A DNA stretch of 64,000 nt from Fennellomyces sp. T-0311 (taxonomy: Eukaryota > Mucoromycota > Mucoromycetes > Mucorales > Lichtheimiaceae). The translations under genes were made by a program, and so were the position numbers. Below the pieces are notes generated by a model. The model ran no database searches and was not told where the DNA came from. It saw only the letters and a list, made by a program, of their open reading frames with translations. Location: the NCBI GenBank assembly GCA_025266875.1, contig JALLLT010000015.1, positions 868,001 to 932,000 on the forward strand. The letters run 5' to 3'. This document shows, in pieces, positions 1-10,922 of this stretch. Positions within the stretch are counted from its first letter, which is position 1. Each line of letters starts with the position of its first letter.

Positions 1-310
1 AACCTACGGATCTGCTTCAAAAGTCCGCGTGAACGTCTCAAAACTTGTGTATGTACCCACGCCAAAGGTTCAGATGCCTGGCAAAAAAATGTGCGCAAAC
101 TGCACAGATTGGCACTACCATATTAAAGATCTTTATAGTTACACATCTGCGAGTTGGTTGCATTGTCAAGAGGTCACGGGTTCCTTTCTTTTATGTATTC
201 GTGTAGATTATAGATCGATCGTAAAGCATAATGTATTTGTCATTATATAGCATCTATATAAGAAAGCAATACTTCTATCATATACTAACCTAGTAGAAAG
301 GATATAACTA

Positions 311-405
311 TCGCCGAAGGTCTTGTCGAGTGGGCCACTCTAGTCCGGACACCCGAAATGCCGGGTTCGGTCCGAAGTCATGGCTCGCGCTGAGTGAGCC
401 CTATT
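311..405 (+). repeat. tRNA-derived, SINE-head-like sequence (degenerate)
   Basis: A good match to the Pol III A box (TTGTCGAGTGG, 323-333) is followed 30 nt later by a near-consensus B box (GGTTCGGTCC, 364-373), which is the spacing found inside tRNA genes. The arms do not fold properly: the T stem CCGGG faces CGAAG and there is no matching acceptor stem. It is therefore not a working tRNA. A degraded tRNA or the head of a tRNA-derived SINE is the best reading. No second copy was noticed in the window. Confidence 0.35.
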
Positions 406-1284
406 CACAATAGAACAAGCTCTCAAAAGTTTATTCAAGGCACTTCAATAGTTGGCGCTTCCCTTGTAAGAATTGGTAGTTCAAAAGTTATTATTTTTAT
501 TGGGAAGGCCACTGATCTGCGCCTTTAGGCATATGATCACTTAAGAACTATTAAGGCTACTATAAATGGAATTATCCAAAACCTCTGTAGTAGAAAAAAG
601 GATATAACTGTAAAGATAATGATAACAATAGCTATTACATAACTATTGCTATGGGAAATAGACTTGTTTCCATGTTTGCTACCAGATAATGGCGACGGAG
701 TATGGAGCTTTTCTGTTGAAATACACACAAAGACGACTTCATCATTTGCCTTGCTTTACAAATTTAACGTCTACATATCCTACCTTTTGGTCAATTCCTT
801 CCAAAGATGGTCTATTTTAAGCCGTAACTCGGTCTCAAGTTATGTTAGCAACACAAGCAAAACTGTCTCGTATTGTCCCTACCTGGAACTACGCACTGCA
901 AATAACAAAGCAAGCCCTCGTCTAGATCAATTTTTCTCTTATTCTTAGCGAAATGCGAAAGTCACACATGTCTACGTACACGCTTTCTCTGCCGCTAGCT
1001 TGACTTGCTGATGGCACCGTCGCTTACACTATTTCAAATACATTTCTCAAGCAACATACTTACTAATAGTTATAATCGATACCAAATGCAGCGGACGAAG
1101 TACTCGCGTAACCTTGGGGATTATTTTCATTGCGTTGTCACTACAGTACATGCATCCGAGGCAATGGGACACAATGCGCTGTCTTATAACGATGAGTCAC
1201 ATCTTATACATTGAAATCTTATCAGTTTAACATAATGAGCAGCAGTAATAAAGACAATGATACGGTAGTCATTAGGACCTAACG

Positions 1285-1292
1285 TATATATA
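1285..1292 (+). promoter_or_regulatory. TATA box of the first F-box/LRR-like gene
   Basis: TATATATA lies 47 nt before the ATG at 1339. The second paralogue has TATAAAA at the same distance from its ATG, which supports both starts. Confidence 0.45.
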
Positions 1293-1338
1293 CACGAGAC
1301 TATTTTGCAGCGAAAGAACATTACCAATCAACAACAAC

Positions 1339-1977
1339 ATGAGTGACAACAGAAACAACCATAATAACATGACCATTGGCAACAATAACATCATAAACAA
1401 CAATAGCAACGAGCCACAAGTACCGCGGCTACCACCTGAGATCCTGCAAACAATTGCGCGCGTTACGAATGATCGACAAACACTTTTGGAGCTCAGTTGC
1501 ATTGGTGTAACCCACTACGAGGCTACTTGTCAGCTTTGGCGACATGTCAACATCAGAGCTTCAAATATACAAAGTGTTCGCCTGTTCGCCGATATTATTG
1601 AGGATCTTACTTTAAGTGATGAAACAGTATTTGAAAACCTCGCATCTATCACGTTTCCAGCTGTAAAACGCTTACACTTGGATAGGGTAGACCACTTTCC
1701 CCAAATAATGAACCTTGGTCAAAACCTTGAGCTTATCGAGTTGAAGCATTGTCCAAACATACGTCTACATATGCCTGAAATTGCAGAAACACAGTGGATT
1801 ATGAATAGAATTTTTACACCCACGCTACGGATCGTTCAAATTCGTAGTCTACGTTTTGTATATCCGGAAGAATCTGTCTTTCTTTTCACACATTGTCCGC
1901 GGGCGGTACAAGTTTATATATCTGGTTTGAGCAGTTTTCAAGTTACGGAGAGGAGTTGGATGGGTACTGATATGTGA
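1339..1977 (+). CDS. Short F-box/LRR-like protein, paralogue 1
   Basis: Single-exon ORF of 212 aa. An Asn-rich leader (1-30) is followed by an F-box-like segment (about 32-75: PRLPPEILQTIARV, then a DRQTLLELS block). A leucine-rich part comes next, with the family signature of a HFPQIMNLGQNLELIEL segment (about 122-138) and a later WIMNRIFTPTLR block. Two more members of the same family lie at 2931 and 10923 and share these blocks in the same order. The F-box assignment is by pattern only. F-box proteins normally bind Skp1 and recruit substrates to SCF ubiquitin ligases, and short members like this could act as adaptors. No intron is needed. The TATA box at 1285 supports the start. Confidence 0.65.
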   Translation: MSDNRNNHNNMTIGNNNIINNNSNEPQVPRLPPEILQTIARVTNDRQTLLELSCIGVTHYEATCQLWRHVNIRASNIQSVRLFADIIEDLTLSDETVFENLASITFPAVKRLHLDRVDHFPQIMNLGQNLELIELKHCPNIRLHMPEIAETQWIMNRIFTPTLRIVQIRSLRFVYPEESVFLFTHCPRAVQVYISGLSSFQVTERSWMGTDM

Positions 1978-2930
1978 TGTTGCAATGCAAAAGAACATAC
2001 TAAAATAGCCTTACCTTTTTTCGGTGCCTATACCACACAATCTACACATAATCTACCGATATTACCCTCAACAGAGTTCTAGGCTTTATTGATACGTGAA
2101 ATAATATGAACACGTACGTATTTGGGCAATGAAGAGTGAAATAAAGCGGCACATAAACATTGTGTTAACCAATTACTTCCAATTAAAATATTTTCCTTTG
2201 AATTGAATCTCTTTTGCTGGTTAAGCCTTATAACTACAATATCTAAGATACATAACATGTCCTCTTATCATTTATCGCACTTCCGACTATTTCATGTTTT
2301 TGAACTCTTTACCATATACCGTTCGAAACCTATATTCTTTTCTTTATCAATAAAACTACGCGTTATATAGGTTGAATATGAGCATACACTGCATTATTAA
2401 TGTAAGAGTATTCTGTAGAGCATTTCACTTATAGAAAAATAGACTGTGCTTTAATTGCGCCAAGCAGCATGTTATTCTTCCTGTTCGGATCCGTGCAAGT
2501 GAGCATAGAAGAGCTATTGCCTCTTGATCGTTTATCAAACGCATTTTTTTACTGCGTAAACCAGCAAAAGATATCGGTGGTGTGTCCGTAGCACGTTTGG
2601 TTGTAAATTAACCAAGTCATTTGACAACACTTAGATCTGAATGTGGCATGTGCAGCTTGTAAGCGATACCACAAAAAGTTGCTTCTTAACGACTTCGCGA
2701 CTGAACGATTTCCGGGCAAACTTGAATGTTAGTATTATCATTAGTGCATTAAAATTCATTTGAGGTAATGACACCTAAGACTCTTTCTTCAATAATAATG
2801 AGCCATACTTTATAAGCCCAGGTGCTTATTAAAAGGGAGAAAACACAAAGGAACAATGAGTGATAATGGTTTAGGCAAATGTACATATAAAACGCGTTAT
2901 TTGCGACCATAATATACTAGTACTTTTTGC
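1978..2930. other. Intergenic, no gene seen
   Basis: AT-rich spacer between the two head-to-tail F-box/LRR-like paralogues. No ORF with coding character was seen. The last 50 nt hold the TATA box of the next gene. Confidence 0.6.
2886..2892 (+). promoter_or_regulatory. TATA box of the second F-box/LRR-like gene
   Basis: TATAAAA sits 45 nt upstream of the ATG at 2931, matching the TATA-to-ATG distance of the paralogue at 1339. Confidence 0.45.
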
Positions 2931-3485
2931 ATGGACAACAATAGCAACGACAACCAACGGCCACCACCACGAGTACTAAACATACCAATGAGGGTCTGGG
3001 ATAACATATTAAGATTTACTTACGATCGAGAAACACTCTTAGCGCTTATGCAAATCGGTCACCTAGGTGTTCGCGATGCAGCGGTCCATCGATATTGGAT
3101 GTATTACGCCGAGATTACGGCAGAAAATATACAAGCGGCTGCAGAGTATGCACCTATTATCCGATCACTCACTATACGCGACTTTAGAGTTCTAGACAGT
3201 CTTGCGCATATGGAATTTCAGCAACTGATATTCCTGCGGCTTGAAAACGTGGATCAGTTTCCCGTAGTTATGAACCTTGGTAGAAATATAGAGTTTCTTC
3301 AGTTAGTCGGGTGGAAAAGCATCGACTTTGACAATATTAGGCCGTGGCTTGCAGATAGAGTTTTCACAAGTACGCTCCAGGTTGTTCAAATGGCAGATAT
3401 CGGACATCCTTTATACTCTCATATTGACTTCATCCGCAAACATTCGCCGCAGGCGCTTATATTACATGACTATTTTAACTTGTAG
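2931..3485 (+). CDS. Short F-box/LRR-like protein, paralogue 2
   Basis: Single-exon ORF of 184 aa starting MDNNSNDN, much like the MDNSN start of the paralogue at 10923. The same blocks occur in order: an F-box-like helix pair (IPMRVWDNILRFTYDRETLLAL), a leucine-rich stretch with NVDQFPVVMNLGRNIEFLQL, a WLADRVFTSTLQVVQM block and a final HSPQ segment. It lies about 950 bp downstream of paralogue 1 in the same orientation, so the two look like an old tandem duplication. Function is unknown. The F-box/LRR reading is by pattern and its SCF role is inferred. Confidence 0.65.
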   Translation: MDNNSNDNQRPPPRVLNIPMRVWDNILRFTYDRETLLALMQIGHLGVRDAAVHRYWMYYAEITAENIQAAAEYAPIIRSLTIRDFRVLDSLAHMEFQQLIFLRLENVDQFPVVMNLGRNIEFLQLVGWKSIDFDNIRPWLADRVFTSTLQVVQMADIGHPLYSHIDFIRKHSPQALILHDYFNL

Positions 3486-3563
3486 ACTTTTTTTTTATTT
3501 ACGTATGCTGTTGGTGTAGCAAATCTAAAATATATACAGATTAAAAGTTTGGTATATATATTA

Positions 3564-5307
3564 TTAATCGTCACGTTCTCTTCTGTCATCATATGGTGGC
3601 CATTCATTTTCAACCGGAACAACAACAGTTGCTATCGTTGTGAATACTTGAGTGGTTGTGGTGTCATCTGTGGTGTCGGTTGTCGTCAAAGTGTCTGTCA
3701 CGGTGGTGAGAACTGTAGTCGGATCGATTGGCTGCACTGAGGTAGTCAAAACTCCCGAGGTTGTCTTTCTAGTAATTACTGATGTCGACCTATCGGTGGT
3801 CGTCAGCGTTCCAACAGTCGTTGTTGTGATTTTAGATATAGTTTCAGTAGTAGTTTTCGGATCACATGATCCTGTTGACGAGTCTGTTGACGAGTCTGTT
3901 GATGATTCTGTTGATGATTCTGTTGATGATTCTGTTGGCGATACTGTTGGCGAGATTGTTGACGAGACTGTTGACGATCCTGATGCTTCTTGGGAATTAG
4001 CTTCGTAGTCAGCAAGAATCATACAGCCTTCATAGTTGTCACAAGAACTGAACTGGTTGAATTGAGAGTCTTGTGCAGCTGTCAGAGAATATGTATATGC
4101 TTTTCCCGCAAATGTTTGGCCTGGAAGAATGTCAATCAGTGCTATAAAATGATTTTATATGAACATAAATTAAAGCGCGTTCCTTCGATATTTCTGACTT
4201 TGTTGTTACCATTCGGACCCAATAGCAAGCCTTCGAGTACACCGTATCCATTGGCAATGAAATTGACATTATTTCCATCCGACCACTCATTACTTAATTG
4301 ATCAACAGGATAGATATTAAAAATGGTACGGCATCCTGGGAATTTGGCGCTGATATTATTTGTCGTAGCTACGATCGTCGACTTAATTGTAATTGGAATC
4401 TACATAGGCAGCATTGTTACCGTTAGTGTTCATGTTAAAGCAGAGATAATGTATCATGAAAAAACCCTACATTAACCACAATTGTAAGATCGTCATTAAA
4501 TAGGCTACCAGCATCAGGTCCAGTCCATCCAGTGCTGTCAAAAAGAATGCCATCTGGGCTAGAAAGACTGTCCAAAGATTGTCCTGAGCATGTAGTCGCC
4601 TCTTCAGATAAACTGCAAGTGTTCAGAGTGAAAACATGAAAGTGACCATTCGATGGAATATCGGTAAGACGAGTTACTCGGCCCGTAGCATCAAACTTGG
4701 AGTCAGGAGGCATGTTGGCGAATTCCTTTGAGGCATATCTAAGGTCAGAGTAGAAACTGGGCCAATCAATCAGGCCCGCGATATTTGTTGTGGTACATCC
4801 GTCATTTTCATCTGCAATAACTTCGCCTTTTCCCGTGATGAAGTTAGAGTTGATGTTTCCAAGCACTGTGATCCCCACATCAGATCGTATGGTGTTTGCT
4901 ATCACTCCGTAGCTGTAAATATCGGTAGTTGGAAGTTTACAATCCGCAGGAGACGACTCGTCTATAAGTGAGCTAGTTGTCGATAGATCAGTATATGTCG
5001 TGCCAGCTGCTACAGCTCCCGGAACATTTGGAACTGTAAGAGTGAGCACATTTAGTGACATAGCCGAGAAATGATTGATCTATCGGAAACTGTGAGATTA
5101 TAGGCCATCTTTCACTTTATGTATGCTGCTTCTTACCAAATCCCCTGAAGTGCTAAGTCCTTTTGTTATCGAACACGCAGTCCTGTCAACGGCGGTTTGT
5201 CTTGCATATAATTGATGTGATGCTCTTGTGTTTGATGGAGCGATTGTGGCATGGCAAAGTGCACCGCCAGCAATAGATAAAAAGATTGCCGTGTCGATGA
5301 ATCGCAT
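3564..5307 (-). CDS. Secreted choice-of-anchor A domain protein with Ser/Thr-rich tail
   Basis: Four exons on the minus strand, 5307-5137, 5079-4471, 4399-4210 and 4141-3564, join in frame to 515 aa. Residues 1-20 form a signal peptide with a hydrophobic core. Residues about 64-335 match the choice-of-anchor A fold: SYGVIANTIRSDVGITVLGN early on, then a VVVN strand, RTIFNIYP and the closing LEGLLLGPNA motif. The tail (about 370-500) is almost pure Ser, Thr, Asp and Pro, is likely heavily O-glycosylated, and ends in a charged peptide with no GPI signal. The family is known mainly from surface or adhesin-like proteins, so a wall or extracellular role is inferred. The introns are 57-71 nt, and all splice phases agree. 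Exact splice choice at exon 3 is the least certain point. Confidence 0.75.
3874..3981 (-). repeat. In-frame 12-bp coding minisatellite (9 units)
   Basis: Nine tandem 12-bp units of the form GTTGAYGAKTCT (plus-strand reading) lie inside the last exon of the choice-of-anchor A gene. They encode runs such as ESST and DSST on the minus strand. Units differ by one to three bases, so this is an older array, and its 12-bp period keeps the frame when copy number changes. Confidence 0.85.
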
Positions 5308-5932
5308 GACGAAAAAGTATGAGGTTTTTTTTTTAATAAATCAAATATTGCCTAATTTTTATATAGACTCAGTTTATTCTACTGAATGTATGGCGTATGC
5401 AATAAGCTCGTGGAATGCTTCCAGGTGCTTTTGAAAGAAAAAACTAGAAAAAAAATACCTTGTGCACAAGTAGCATATTTGAAGTGCATGTCATTAATTA
5501 TGCAGGGTCTTTGCTATGCTGTTGTCTAGAGCTTGATGCCATTTCAGCTACAGCTAATCCTGGAATGCTCTGTATTATTAACATAGACAGCACGTTTCCT
5601 CCATCCCATTTATGGCGAATATGCTCTAATTAAACATACTTTGCTTTCATGTTCTCATTTAATTACATCAAGTTCGAGGTAGTGGTACACTCCCTGAGGC
5701 TCAGAGCATTATGACATTTCCACTACTACTACTACGCGTATCCGATTATCGACTACGCACGCAGTCCATCGCCCAAAAATAAATATGCAGCTTTAGCCCC
5801 TTAGTATGTCTTCCATATTGATTGGTATTGAACAACAAAAAACAGGAGATTTTTTTTATTTAGCATACGGCGGGAGGAGGATGTAACATAAAGTATTCAC
5901 AAGATGAGGTATTCTGAGGAAGGAGTGGAAGC
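5308..5932. other. Intergenic: promoter side of the anchor gene, 3' side of ALDH
   Basis: No ORF with coding character. It contains T-rich and A-rich runs and the likely 3' UTR of the aldehyde dehydrogenase at its right edge. Confidence 0.55.
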
Positions 5933-7738
5933 TTAAAGTTTCGAAGATCTGAGGATCTTGACGACCTTCACCTGGGTATATTCCTGGAGAGCGTACTCTC
6001 CTAGTTCTTTCCCTTTTAAAGTTGGCATCATTTGTTAGTTCAAAAACGTATTGCGACATCTCTATCACAGTTACTTACCGAAACCAGACTGCTTGTAACC
6101 ACCAAAGGGAGTGGATTGATCGAACACGTCGAAGCAGTTGACCCACATGGTACCGGTTTTGACTTCGTTGGTGACAGTAATGGCTGTGTCGAGATTAGTG
6201 GTGTAGACACCGCCAGCCAAGCCATATTCCGAGTCATTGGCGATATCGATGGCTTCCTCGATGGTCTTGAACGTAGCAATGGCAACGACGGGACCAAAGA
6301 TTTCTTCCTGCATGATACGCATGCTGTTCTTGCAGTTGGTGAACACGGTAGGCTCGATATAGTAACCCTTGTTTCCCCATCGCTTGCCACCATAGCTGAC
6401 GACAGCACCTTCCTTCTTTCCAATTTCAATGTAGTTCATAATCTTGTCGAACTGACCCTTGCTGATCTGAGGGCCCTGGTATGTGTCTTCATCAAAGGGA
6501 TCACCAAGCTTGATAATATTCTTGGTGTGCTTGATGAACAGCTCGACAAACTTGTCATGCACGGACTCATGTACGAGAATACGCGAGCCGGCATTGCAGC
6601 TTTGACCGTGGTTGTTGAAGATACCACCGCATGCCCATTCGGCAGCTGAATCCAAGTCAGCGTCAGCGCAGACGATCTGTGCAGACTTGCCGCCCAACTC
6701 AAGCTGGAGCTTCTTGAGGTTGCTCGAGGATGACGATTCCATGACCTTGCGACCGGTGGCAGTCGAACCCGTGAAGGCCATCTTGCTGATGCCCTTGTGG
6801 CCTGCAAGGTAGTTACCAGTAGTATGACCGTAGCCAGTGATAACGTTGATGACACCAGGAGGGAAACCGGCCTCCTTCGCGAGTTCGGCGAACTTGTACA
6901 AGGGCAAGGGCGTGATTTCAGAGGTCTTCATAACAACTATGCAAAACCTAATCAGTGTTCTCTCTCTTTCTCTCCGAAATGCCAAATACGTACCACAGTT
7001 GCCTGCTGCCAGAGCAGGTGCAAACTTCCAAGCTGCCATCATGGTTGGGTAATTCTACATTGTCACAATGAGACCGCTGAGCAACCTTTCCGTGACCTCC
7101 CGACTTACCCAAGGAATAACGGCACCGACAACGCCCAAGGCCTCATGGCGGGTATAGCACATTTTGTCAAAGGTTGTGTCAATGGTCTGGCCATGAATCT
7201 GTACAAAACGGTCGGGTCAGAGGAGCGCTGTGTTTACTTGACAGTATCAGCAATACCTTATCAGCCCATCCGGCAAAATAGCGATAGCAAGCAATCGAGT
7301 CAGTGATATCGACATCACGAGCGACGGTGAAAGCCTTGCCATTATCCAGAGCATCAAGCGTAGCCAACTCATCCTTATCACGCTCCATCAAGTCAGCAAG
7401 CTTGTTGATCAGTCGGCCCCTCTCGGCCGGGGCAACTTTGCGCCAGGTATCCTTGAAGCACTTGGTGGCTGCAGTAACGGCGGCATCGACGTCTTGGGCA
7501 TCAGCCGAGTGGACGGAGCAAATAACCTCTTCGGTTGCAGGGTTGATCGTCTCAATCAAAGGGCCGTGGCCGGGTACGAATTCATTATTAATGAAAAGCT
7601 GGGTGTGCACTATACAGACGCGTGCTCCGTTTAACCAAACTCGCATCCTCTTGAAAACCACTCTAACGAAACGTTACCCGTGATTTGCTTGCCGTTGGAA
7701 AGTCGGACGGTCTGGAGATCGGGTTGCTGCTGGGCCAT
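5933..7738 (-). CDS. NAD(P)+-dependent aldehyde dehydrogenase
   Basis: Six exons (7738-7678, 7609-7257, 7198-7109, 7054-6994, 6936-6079, 6012-5933) join to exactly 500 aa, the usual length of the ALDH superfamily. The catalytic base Glu268 (LELGGKS) and nucleophile Cys302 (GQSCNAGSR) fall at the same numbers as in mammalian ALDH2. The WNYP segment (exon 3/4 boundary), the FTGST dinucleotide-binding turn (243-247), EEIFGPV, and the closing PFGGYKQSGFGKELGEYAL are all present. It oxidises an aldehyde to the acid with NAD+ or NADP+. There is no clear targeting peptide at MAQQQPDLQT, so cytosolic acetaldehyde or general aldehyde detoxification is the likely role. Substrate cannot be read from the sequence. 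Confidence 0.95.
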
Positions 7739-8611
7739 GATCGAACAATGAAGGTAACAAGGAAAAGAGCAGCAACGACGTCGATCCATCCTCTTTATAT
7801 ATTCCACGTGGCCCGTGTTTTCTCAGCAGCATGCAGCCCTTCCCTTTGCCTCTGTAACAGATTGCAAAGCGTTATCAATAAGACCATCACTGGAATCGTC
7901 TGCCGTGCCTGCGCACCACCCGCCAATCCGAACACGATCTTCCATTATCCAGAATACCTTGACAGCCCATGGTTTTGAGTTATCAATGAGCAAAAAGCGA
8001 GGGTGAGATTCACTTGAGCTAGTTACAAATCTCGCACCAAAAAAGGTTCGCGTTTGTATAAATCTAGCCCAAAATGGAATGTTGGTGGAACAGCTGAAGT
8101 AATCTGCTTACAGTTGCCCGCAGCTAGTTGGCATTTATACCTCTTTCTTCCACAAAAACTTCATTTGATTACAAATGTACAGTCTCGTTCTCATCCAGTA
8201 CTTCTAATGTGACTGACGCGCTCACAAAAGCCCAAAAGCTGAGTTCGTTGCAAGCGGCACATTTATTTATTTTGGACTCTTGGTTACCGAGGCAACGCTT
8301 AGCATGCAAACACGGGACTCGCATGCGCCACATGCACAAATAAAAAGCCTCAACGGCCAGCTTGCAACATGCGTTTGTTTTAGTTTGTACCGTTGTTGCA
8401 ATGGGAAGTGGTAATCGTGCATAACGTGGAACAGAAGTATATGAGCACTTTACAGAAACCTATCGGCTCATTTACACGCAATTAAACTCGGCTAAATGGC
8501 TCATTTACTGCCAAACATTCACTGACACGTTGGTGTAACATGTCCATTGTTGCCGCCTGAGGCTGTAACCTGTACTGTTTTTTCTTTCACTTCTTTTTGA
8601 TCGTTGTAACC
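7739..8611. other. Divergent intergenic region between ALDH and TVP15
   Basis: Shared upstream region of two divergently transcribed genes. No ORF with coding character and no tRNA. A pyrimidine-rich run directly precedes the TVP15 start. Confidence 0.55.
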
Positions 8612-9428
8612 ATGGGTCTTGACATTTCGCTTGTCTTCCGTGTCGTGAATATTGTTGCCGCCGCCTGCATGGTGATTGGTGGTGTCGGGACCATCATTGA
8701 AGGTCTGTTGAAATGACGAAAGAATCTCGGTCGATGTAGTAAAAAGCTCATCGTTGTCTACTTTCTTTTTTTACGGTTCCTGCAGGAGGTAAAGTATAAC
8801 TTTGATCTACGCATGGATCCGCTCAATGCTATTTGATTTAGGTTTCCCGAATTTCATCCAAGGCATTTTCTGCATGTAAGTCGCATAGAGAACAGGCGGG
8901 TGCGTGGGTGATAACAGACTTCGTTAAAGCATCTTTGGTGTGGTCACTGGTGTGTTCGAATTCCGTCTTCCCGGTATGATTACGCAATACGCGTCGTTCA
9001 TGTTTTCGTTCCTCGGTCGTGGTATATGTAAGTGTGGTTGGGCAGGCGATAAGTGACGATGCGGATGGGCTGACAGGTCGCATTATGTAGTCTATATCTT
9101 GTAAGGTGTTCTGCCACTGATGCCTCTTGCTGCAATCTCACGCACTGTTTCAATTAGTATCGGATGTATCACGCTGAATTACCATGCAATCACCATCGCC
9201 TGCGGTGTCATTGTCATTGTTATTGGCGCGGCTTACGTGGTCCTCAACTTCATATCCAATGTCCAGGCACCATCCAACATGCAAAAGGCCGCATTCGAAG
9301 AGTCTCTGGGCTACTCCACCCGGCCGTACGATGAAGGGGGTGCAAACCCGTCGGGATCGTATCCTCCTCCCCAATCAGCGGGATCCTATCCAACCAAGAC
9401 CTACGTGTCTGATGGCCCTACCGTGTAA
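8612..9428 (+). CDS. TVP15: Golgi membrane protein of the TVP15/COPI-associated family
   Basis: Five exons (8612-8702, 8842-8875, 8930-9027, 9091-9100, 9158-9428) give 167 aa. The 10-nt fourth exon (TCTATATCTT) is required to join the conserved core SFLGRGIFYIFIGCITLNYH in one frame. Four hydrophobic helices (about 8-29, 35-52, 60-90, 92-116) precede a Pro/Ser/Tyr-rich cytosolic tail, as expected for this family. The yeast protein is a Golgi membrane protein linked to vesicle trafficking, which is the likely role here. The first donor (GTCTGT) is weak, but the frame and the GFPNFIQGIF segment after it are convincing. The gene is convergent with PAM17, whose stop lies about 120 bp away. Confidence 0.85.
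9091..9100 (+). other. TVP15: 10-nt micro-exon of TVP15
   Basis: The exon is bounded by TATGTAG on the left and GTAAGG on the right. It carries no complete frame of its own, but it supplies the bases for Phe-Tyr-Ile-Phe between RGI and IGC, residues expected in the TVP15 family. Confidence 0.75.
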
Positions 9429-9551
9429 ACCAAGCACGCCTCTCCCCCTCCCCTCCTCATCACCCACTGTAATGCATAATTACTTGCACATTGTTAAATC
9501 CGCCTTTATGGTAATAATATAAGCAACGGGGGCTGTCCCTTTCACTTTTCT

Positions 9552-10202
9552 TTACGACGTCTCGTCTACATTGCCACCAAAGACTCCCTTCCGGTAATGC
9601 TCGCGTTGCTTCCTCAGCCACGACCGATAGTCCGCCACGGAATTGATCTTTTCGCCGTAGTAGTCGGGAACAGGGTTGCGGATAGAGTTCAACCGCGCAC
9701 TGGATCGGTTACGTTTCACGTGTTCATAGAAAGCCTTGTCGCGTTCATCCATGGCGGCAACGTATTTGCGATTCATCAGCTTGAACAGCATGTCGCCAAC
9801 TACAGGGCCAAGCAAATATCCGCAGAATCCCTAGCAAAGGAAGCAAGTTTTCATTCGCCACCCTGTGGTGTTGCTTGTGTGTGGTCAACTTACTGCACCA
9901 ACAGTGGACAGGCCCGCGGCCATCAAAGGATCCATCCCCATAAACGTCGAAAAAGGATCGATTTGGAGCTGCATAAAGTACGTGCCCGTGCCTACCATCG
10001 GAACCAGTGTGCTTGGAAGGTACGAAGCTATCTCATACTTGCGCCGTTTGGACCGTAGTTTGAAATACGCATCCCACGTAGGAATCAATGGTTCCGTTTG
10101 GCTGGTGGAAGTTGCTAATGAACGACTAATGACGGCTGGTGCCGCCGATCGATGTAAGAATACGCTTGCATGCTTCAGTGTGGAAGGAGTGAGGAGAGTC
10201 AT
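9552..10202 (-). CDS. PAM17: Presequence translocase-associated motor subunit PAM17
   Basis: Two exons (10202-9894 and 9830-9552) joined in phase 0 give 195 aa, close to yeast Pam17. The N-terminus (about 1-30) is rich in Ser, Arg and Ala with no acidic residues, as a mitochondrial presequence should be. The family core follows: TWDAYFKLRSKRRKYE, then two hydrophobic segments (about 59-77 and 92-115) and a basic tail with VPDYYGEKINSV. Pam17 sits in the inner membrane and organises the import motor at the TIM23 complex. The intron is 63 nt with a standard GTAAGT donor. The gene is convergent with TVP15. Confidence 0.93.
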
Positions 10203-10922
10203 TGTGAGAAGAAAGCGTGAGTAAGTCAGCGTCAGCAGAAAGAACTTATGCCGCTGCGAAACTGGTGTGACCTTTTAATTCCTTTGTCTCAGGGTGCCCT
10301 TTTTTTGTATAGCGGACTCCTTCCCCTTCAGGGCATAGGGACCAGACTTTAGCTACCAGAACCACCATCAAAGATTGTTAGTGCATACATTGTTTCTTCA
10401 TTTTTTTTGCGGTTACATGCTGCTTACCTTTGTGGCCCAATATAACTGTACCCAACTTTTGCTAGTACCCCGCTAGTGAGTTGGACTGAAAGTCAACAGG
10501 CTGCTTTCCTATATACATGTTACGTGATAAGCACGGCAGCAGGTAGCTTTCATATGGTTACTGCCCAAAGCAACTAATACCTGGTTGCATATCACACTTG
10601 GCATAAATTTATTATCCACACTGTCGACGTTAATTTTTTTTCCCACCGCGCTTGCAGAGGGTCGTGGATGGAAAGTGCACGACCGATAAGTGCTGACGAA
10701 ATCAAATCATTCAGGTGAAAGAGGACATGTGAAAGTTAACCAAAGGCAGATGTCCTTTGTGAAAACCTTTTCTACTCACCATTGACTTTTAATGATTCCT
10801 TGTGCACAAGACGTATATGTTCACTCCTTTGTTTAGCTCCATCCTTTTAAGGTTTCAGATATGCCTTATAACCTTGGGAAAGTGATACAGATTTTTCGTT
10901 ATTAAGGGTTATCTTCCCTGGT
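10203..10922. other. Intergenic, no gene seen
   Basis: Upstream region of PAM17 and 3' flank of the third F-box/LRR-like gene. Only short, featureless ORFs. Confidence 0.55.

Larger units (their letters stand above)
1..1338. other. Intergenic, no convincing gene
   Basis: AT-rich sequence with only short ORFs on both strands that have no recognisable motif or coding character. It holds the tRNA-like stretch near 0.3 kb and, at its right edge, the core promoter of the first F-box/LRR-like gene. Confidence 0.6.

Noticed and set aside
3652..4008. Valine-rich plus-strand ORF
   Set aside because: It is the antisense shadow of the Thr/Ser-rich tail of the choice-of-anchor A gene.
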